A DNA stretch of 64,000 nt, taken from contig NC_084790.1 of NCBI RefSeq assembly GCF_028858725.1, forward strand, positions 26,329,031 to 26,393,030, in the 5' to 3' direction. Of the stretch, positions 61,501 to 64,000 are shown in pieces. Origin of the DNA: Colius striatus (Eukaryota; Chordata; Aves; Coliiformes; Coliidae). Made by a program: the position numbers and the translations under genes. The stretch's first letter is position 1; each line of letters opens with the position of its first letter. The notes below the pieces were generated by a model. It saw nothing but the letters and a program-made list of their open reading frames with translations, was not told the DNA's origin and ran no database searches.

Positions 61501-61799
61501 TGATTCCCATATATTTCCTCTGCCCTCTCAAAAACACAAAACAGAAATAAAAACTCCCACTCCACATTTCAGTGTAGAACAGAGAATGACTTGATTCACT
61601 GGTGCATGTTTTCAATTATAACCAGTTGTTTTTTATTATTCTCTGAACAGTCTCTTGACAGAGACTGGGGTTGAAAATACAGGGGAGAAAAAACAGACTC
61701 AGATTGCCTACCTAGGAGGGGCCCAGTCATGCTTTGTGCAGTCCAGGAGTGTTCCCACATAAGTCTTGTTCCTCCATGTAACATTTACCACTAGGACAC
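52565..61799 (-). CDS. ZNF608: ZNF608, zinc finger protein 608 (3' seven coding exons; 5' part outside window)
   Basis: Minus-strand gene whose coding exons join in frame: 61799-61712, 61246-58801, 57070-56653, 56091-55919, 55053-54900, 53641-53560 and 52571-52565. All junctions are GT-AG. The sum is 3,368 nt, giving 1,121 codons plus TGA after two leading bases of a split Gly codon. The product matches the ZNF608/ZNF609 family over its whole length, and ZNF608 by the finger context and the C-terminal QRRE end. It is a nuclear, mostly disordered regulator with one C2H2 finger. Mouse Zfp608 has been reported to restrain Rag1/Rag2 expression in thymocytes, and the paralogue ZNF609 to work with NIPBL and Integrator; neither can be tested here. 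About 390 N-terminal residues, including the start codon, lie upstream beyond 64000. No stop, frameshift or odd codon use was seen. Confidence 0.96.
52572..53559 (-). other. ZNF608: ZNF608 last intron, 988 bp
   Basis: GTAAGT donor, and an acceptor with a long pyrimidine tract (TTCTTCTTTTTTCTTTTCAG). Confidence 0.85.
53560..53641 (-). CDS. ZNF608: ZNF608 exon, 82 nt
   Basis: Encodes [20 protein letters not shown] and MFPAQR, ending AGAAG before a perfect GTAAGT donor. If the donor were ignored, the frame would stop at once (AGG TAA), so splicing to the last exon adds only R and E. This matches the known end of ZNF608. Confidence 0.92.
53642..54899 (-). other. ZNF608: ZNF608 intron, 1,258 bp
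   Basis: GTGAGC donor and TTCCATCAG acceptor; nothing else recognised. Confidence 0.85.
54900..55053 (-). CDS. ZNF608: ZNF608 exon, 154 nt, charged and His-rich
   Basis: [20 protein letters not shown] is an uninterrupted charged helix-like run, followed by the His-rich [13 protein letters not shown] and [13 protein letters not shown]. It ends one base into a Gly codon before GTGAGC. Confidence 0.94.
55054..55918 (-). other. ZNF608: ZNF608 intron, 865 bp
   Basis: GTAAGG donor and CTGTTACTAG acceptor; nothing else recognised. Confidence 0.85.
55919..56091 (-). CDS. ZNF608: ZNF608 exon, 173 nt
   Basis: Completes the split Gly codon and encodes [14 protein letters not shown] through the family-conserved [18 protein letters not shown]. 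It ends in phase 0 (…CCC GTT) before GTAAGG. At the junction this copy reads S-P-V-P where the human protein, from memory, has S-P-A-P; this is a small substitution. Confidence 0.93.
56092..56652 (-). other. ZNF608: ZNF608 intron, 561 bp
   Basis: GTATGT donor and TTATCTGCAG acceptor; nothing else is seen. Confidence 0.85.
56653..57070 (-). CDS. ZNF608: ZNF608 exon, 418 nt
   Basis: Begins GACCCAGATTC in phase 0 ([20 protein letters not shown]) after CATATTAG and ends ...TATCCTG with one base carried over, before GTATGT. It contains a Lys/Glu-rich acidic-basic stretch ([27 protein letters not shown]) and the Tyr/Pro-rich [20 protein letters not shown] block shared with ZNF609. IKEEP resembles a SUMO-acceptor motif. 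Confidence 0.94.
57071..58800 (-). other. ZNF608: ZNF608 intron, 1,730 bp
   Basis: GTGAGA donor, CATATTAG acceptor. Contains the palindromic repeat at 58165-58234 and a T-rich stretch near 57778-57795. No exon is recognised. Confidence 0.85.
58165..58234. repeat. Imperfect 70-bp palindrome in a ZNF608 intron
   Basis: The left arm GATGAAATTCTGGTTCCACT continuing to AAGTCAATGG pairs with a right arm CCACTGACTTAAATGG...GGATTTCATC. The same CATTGAC-like core as at 9956-10014 suggests a related ancient MITE-like family. Confidence 0.5.
58801..61246 (-). CDS. ZNF608: ZNF608 main exon, 2,446 nt, with the C2H2 finger
   Basis: Starts with the last base of a split Arg codon after acceptor TTTATATAG and ends CAG before donor GTGAGA, in phase 0 (815 full codons). 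In order it encodes: a basic, AT-hook-like RGRGKR segment near 61205; nuclear-signal-like clusters ([17 protein letters not shown]); one C2H2 finger C-x4-C-x12-H-x4-H at 60763-60834; an acidic segment ([15 protein letters not shown]); a Pro-rich APAPAPTPP stretch; a Lys-rich block near 60040-60090; [20 protein letters not shown], shared with ZNF609; a Ser/Asp-rich stretch; and Tyr/Ser/Pro-rich [16 protein letters not shown]. The open frame runs past both splice sites into intron, so its outer Met and stop are not real ends. Confidence 0.96.
60763..60834 (-). other. ZNF608: C2H2 zinc finger of ZNF608
   Basis: Cys, Cys, His and His ligands within [20 protein letters not shown] and the following AHAH. 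It is a single finger, as in the family. One finger alone is unlikely to give sequence-specific DNA binding. Confidence 0.9.
61247..61711 (-). other. ZNF608: ZNF608 intron, 465 bp
   Basis: GTAGGC donor and TTTATATAG acceptor. No other feature is seen in it. Confidence 0.85.
61712..61799 (-). CDS. ZNF608: ZNF608 internal exon, 88 nt
   Basis: Encodes [20 protein letters not shown] and the following CTKHDWAPP segment, one of the most conserved blocks of ZNF608/609. The acceptor is CCACTGGCAG before 61799 and the donor GTAGGC after 61712. It starts with bases 2-3 of a Gly codon and ends with AG of a split Arg codon completed by the next exon. Confidence 0.9.
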
Positions 61800-64000
61800 C
61801 TGCCAGTGGTAGAAAAGCAAAGTATTATCACAGTCAGAACAGTAATTTGGGTAGACTTTTTGGTTTGCTGCTTTTTTTTTAATCCAATTTTTTTCTCCTT
61901 CCCCACAAAGTGACAGGTTTATTCTCATTTGCTTTCAAACACTGTGGTCTATACTCTTCCTCCTTTCTGGTTTCATTGACCTCAAGTTAAAACCCACAGG
62001 AAAGATATCAAAAGGCAAAGAAAAAGAGTATGTGTGCACATGTTTATATGTGTAAGAAAGTGTGTGCCTTTGTGACTGTGTAATCAAGGTACAGCTGACA
62101 GAAGGAAATGGGTTTTGCCATGTCCTGCTGTAAAACAGCAATGCTCACCTCTTAATTTTGCTATTACTGCATGTAATTGCTTTCGCTTGGCAGCCAGCCA
62201 GCATAAACTAAGCACCAGTTAGTGTTTAAATCAGTAGGTGACTGAGAAGAATCTGCTTTGCTTTGAACAATATGATAATGAAGCTTCTATTTATTTGAAA
62301 TTGCATCTATCCAAACACACAAACATGCATACATGTCTGCCCTGCAAGTTTTGTTCAGCAGAAATAGACAGAAACAATATATTATATGCCTTTATTTTTC
62401 GCCCATTGAAAGCAAAGGACAAGATATTGCAACCATACAACAAAGCTAAGAGGAATCACAATACTGGTACATAGAAAGAGGGATCCTTTAAAAAAAAGTA
62501 CTGTAACCTAATTGGTTTTCCACTTACGACTCCTGTTAAATGTAAACTCATCTGCCACCTAAAGCAGACTTCCAATTTCTGTTTATTCTAGCTACTCCGG
62601 TAAAATGTGTGCATGCTAAGGATAGCCCAAGTAATGATAAAACAAACATAGGGCGTGTCATTGAAATGTTTTCAGGTCACCCTCAAACGCTTCTTTCCAT
62701 AATTTATCATCGTGGTTATGGATTAGCCAGCATACCCTTTTCATTCAGTAACTTCTGCATATAAACACAAGATAGTATGGCTGAACCAGCTATCTTTTCT
62801 CACTAGAATGTATGCTGAAATAAAAAATGTATTTTACCTTGCAAAGAAAGGCAAGATGCAAAACATTTCTAGTTTGTGAGAGGCATAAAGACACTAACTC
62901 ACAGCTGCCAGTCTTGTGACTTGTTTTTCCTCTACACTTGCCCTGTTCTAGCTGAAGCATTTCTTTAACAGACATAATAATGGCATTGTGCCAGAATGTT
63001 TCTTGCCAGTCTTTTTGCTTTGTCTTACCAGTGCAATTTCTAATTTTGCACTAAAAGGATCCCTCTCTGCTGCACCAAGGTAAAGTAAACATGCAACCAG
63101 CCAGTTATTTCCTCAGGGGCCTTTTAACAGTGGGGAAGTTATTTGAAGTGTTGTTAGTGGAGGTACCAGGGAAGAAGGGATTTCCTTGAAAATTCTCTGT
63201 AGCAGATTTGAAAATTATTCCCCATATGGTTTTAAGTTGCCATTATGATAAAGAGACTAGAATTTCATATGATGAAGTGAATTGGTCTGAAGGATGAAAG
63301 ATAAACAGCCCTTCCAGTCAGGGTCAGAGCAAGGCTTTGAATACCTAGAAGGATTAAGGTTAAATTGCTGTACCACAGTTTTATGACCTAGACAAAACTT
63401 GGCAGCCTGGAAAAGAAAAGCCAAACACATTGGCCCTGCAGCAGTGACACCAGCCCTGCTGCCTCCTGAGCCTGGGGGAGTCTGATCACCGTGAAACAGC
63501 TCTGTGGTTGAGGGTCTGAGGATGGCCCAGTGAACTCTGCTGGAACCATCCCCCTACTGAGGACTGTCACCAAAGCGTAGGGGAGTGTACAGGCTGCAGG
63601 ATAGCACAAACCACAGTTTCCCTTGAGTGCTGAAATCGCACCATGTCTCAAAAGTTCTACACCTGCTCAAATGTGTGGGCGAAGAATGTGAAGAGGAGAA
63701 TACATCAGTAAGTCAACAGAGGAAATGCTTGTCAGTGGAAATTGGGTTTCTTTCAACAAGCAACTCCAAGCTATGTTCCCACCTGCCACTCGCACACAAG
63801 AGAGAGAGAGATTAAAAGGGTGTTTCTCTGAGTAACCTCAATGCTTTCCTTCCACCTTAATAGCTTGTCAGCTGTGACTCCATAATGCTATGAGCGAAAA
63901 TCACAGTTCTTTTCCATCACTAAATTCTATTATGTCACGCAGTCATCTCCCTGCAGCAGCATAATTGTTCCCTCCTGTCCATTTACCACTGTTTGGCTAT
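61800..64000 (-). other. ZNF608: ZNF608 intron, continues past the window
   Basis: Begins (in gene sense) outside the window and ends at the CCACTGGCAG acceptor. No further ZNF608 coding exon was recognised here, although the N-terminal exons must lie upstream. Short AG repeats near 63805 are the only simple sequence. Confidence 0.7.

Noticed and set aside
1..64000. CRISPR arrays, operons, tRNA or rRNA genes
   Set aside because: Vertebrate nuclear DNA; no direct-repeat/spacer pattern, cloverleaf or rRNA-like segment was recognised by eye.

Overview
The window is from a bird nuclear genome. It carries many CR1 LINE copies of avian type (about ten, both orientations), two avian-type endogenous retrovirus insertions with target-site duplications, and the 3' half of a spliced vertebrate gene. 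No bacterial, plasmid, CRISPR or tRNA/rRNA features were seen. Species cannot be fixed from the sequence alone.

Layout. 1-450: unique flank. 451-6946: a betaretrovirus-like (class II, ERV-K type) provirus on the + strand. It has two short LTRs, a perfect 6-bp target duplication, a tRNA-Trp-type primer binding site, and gag, dut-pro and pol in three frames joined by two canonical -1 slippery heptamers. There is no recognisable env. 6953-51560: a gene-poor, AT-rich stretch with no convincing host coding sequence. It holds CR1 fragments near 8.5, 24.3-24.8, 30.9-32.6, 37.4-38.2, 44.6-45.0 and 48.9-49.5 kb. It also holds a perfect (CTTTTTT)20 microsatellite at 13.1-13.3 kb, a 1.34-kb solo LTR with a perfect 5-bp target duplication at 32.8-34.2 kb, and a weak LTR candidate near 20.2-20.6 kb.

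51.56-64.0 kb: the 3' part of ZNF608 on the minus strand. Seven coding exons can be joined in frame with consensus splice sites (1,121 codons plus stop), covering the C2H2 finger and the C-terminus. A likely 3' UTR of about 1 kb follows. The upstream coding exons and the promoter lie beyond the right edge of the window.

No new biological system was found. The most informative items are the env-less provirus, whose two frameshift signals and dut-pro frame are intact while gag and pol are broken; the solo LTR with internal tandem repeats; and the nested CR1 insertions.
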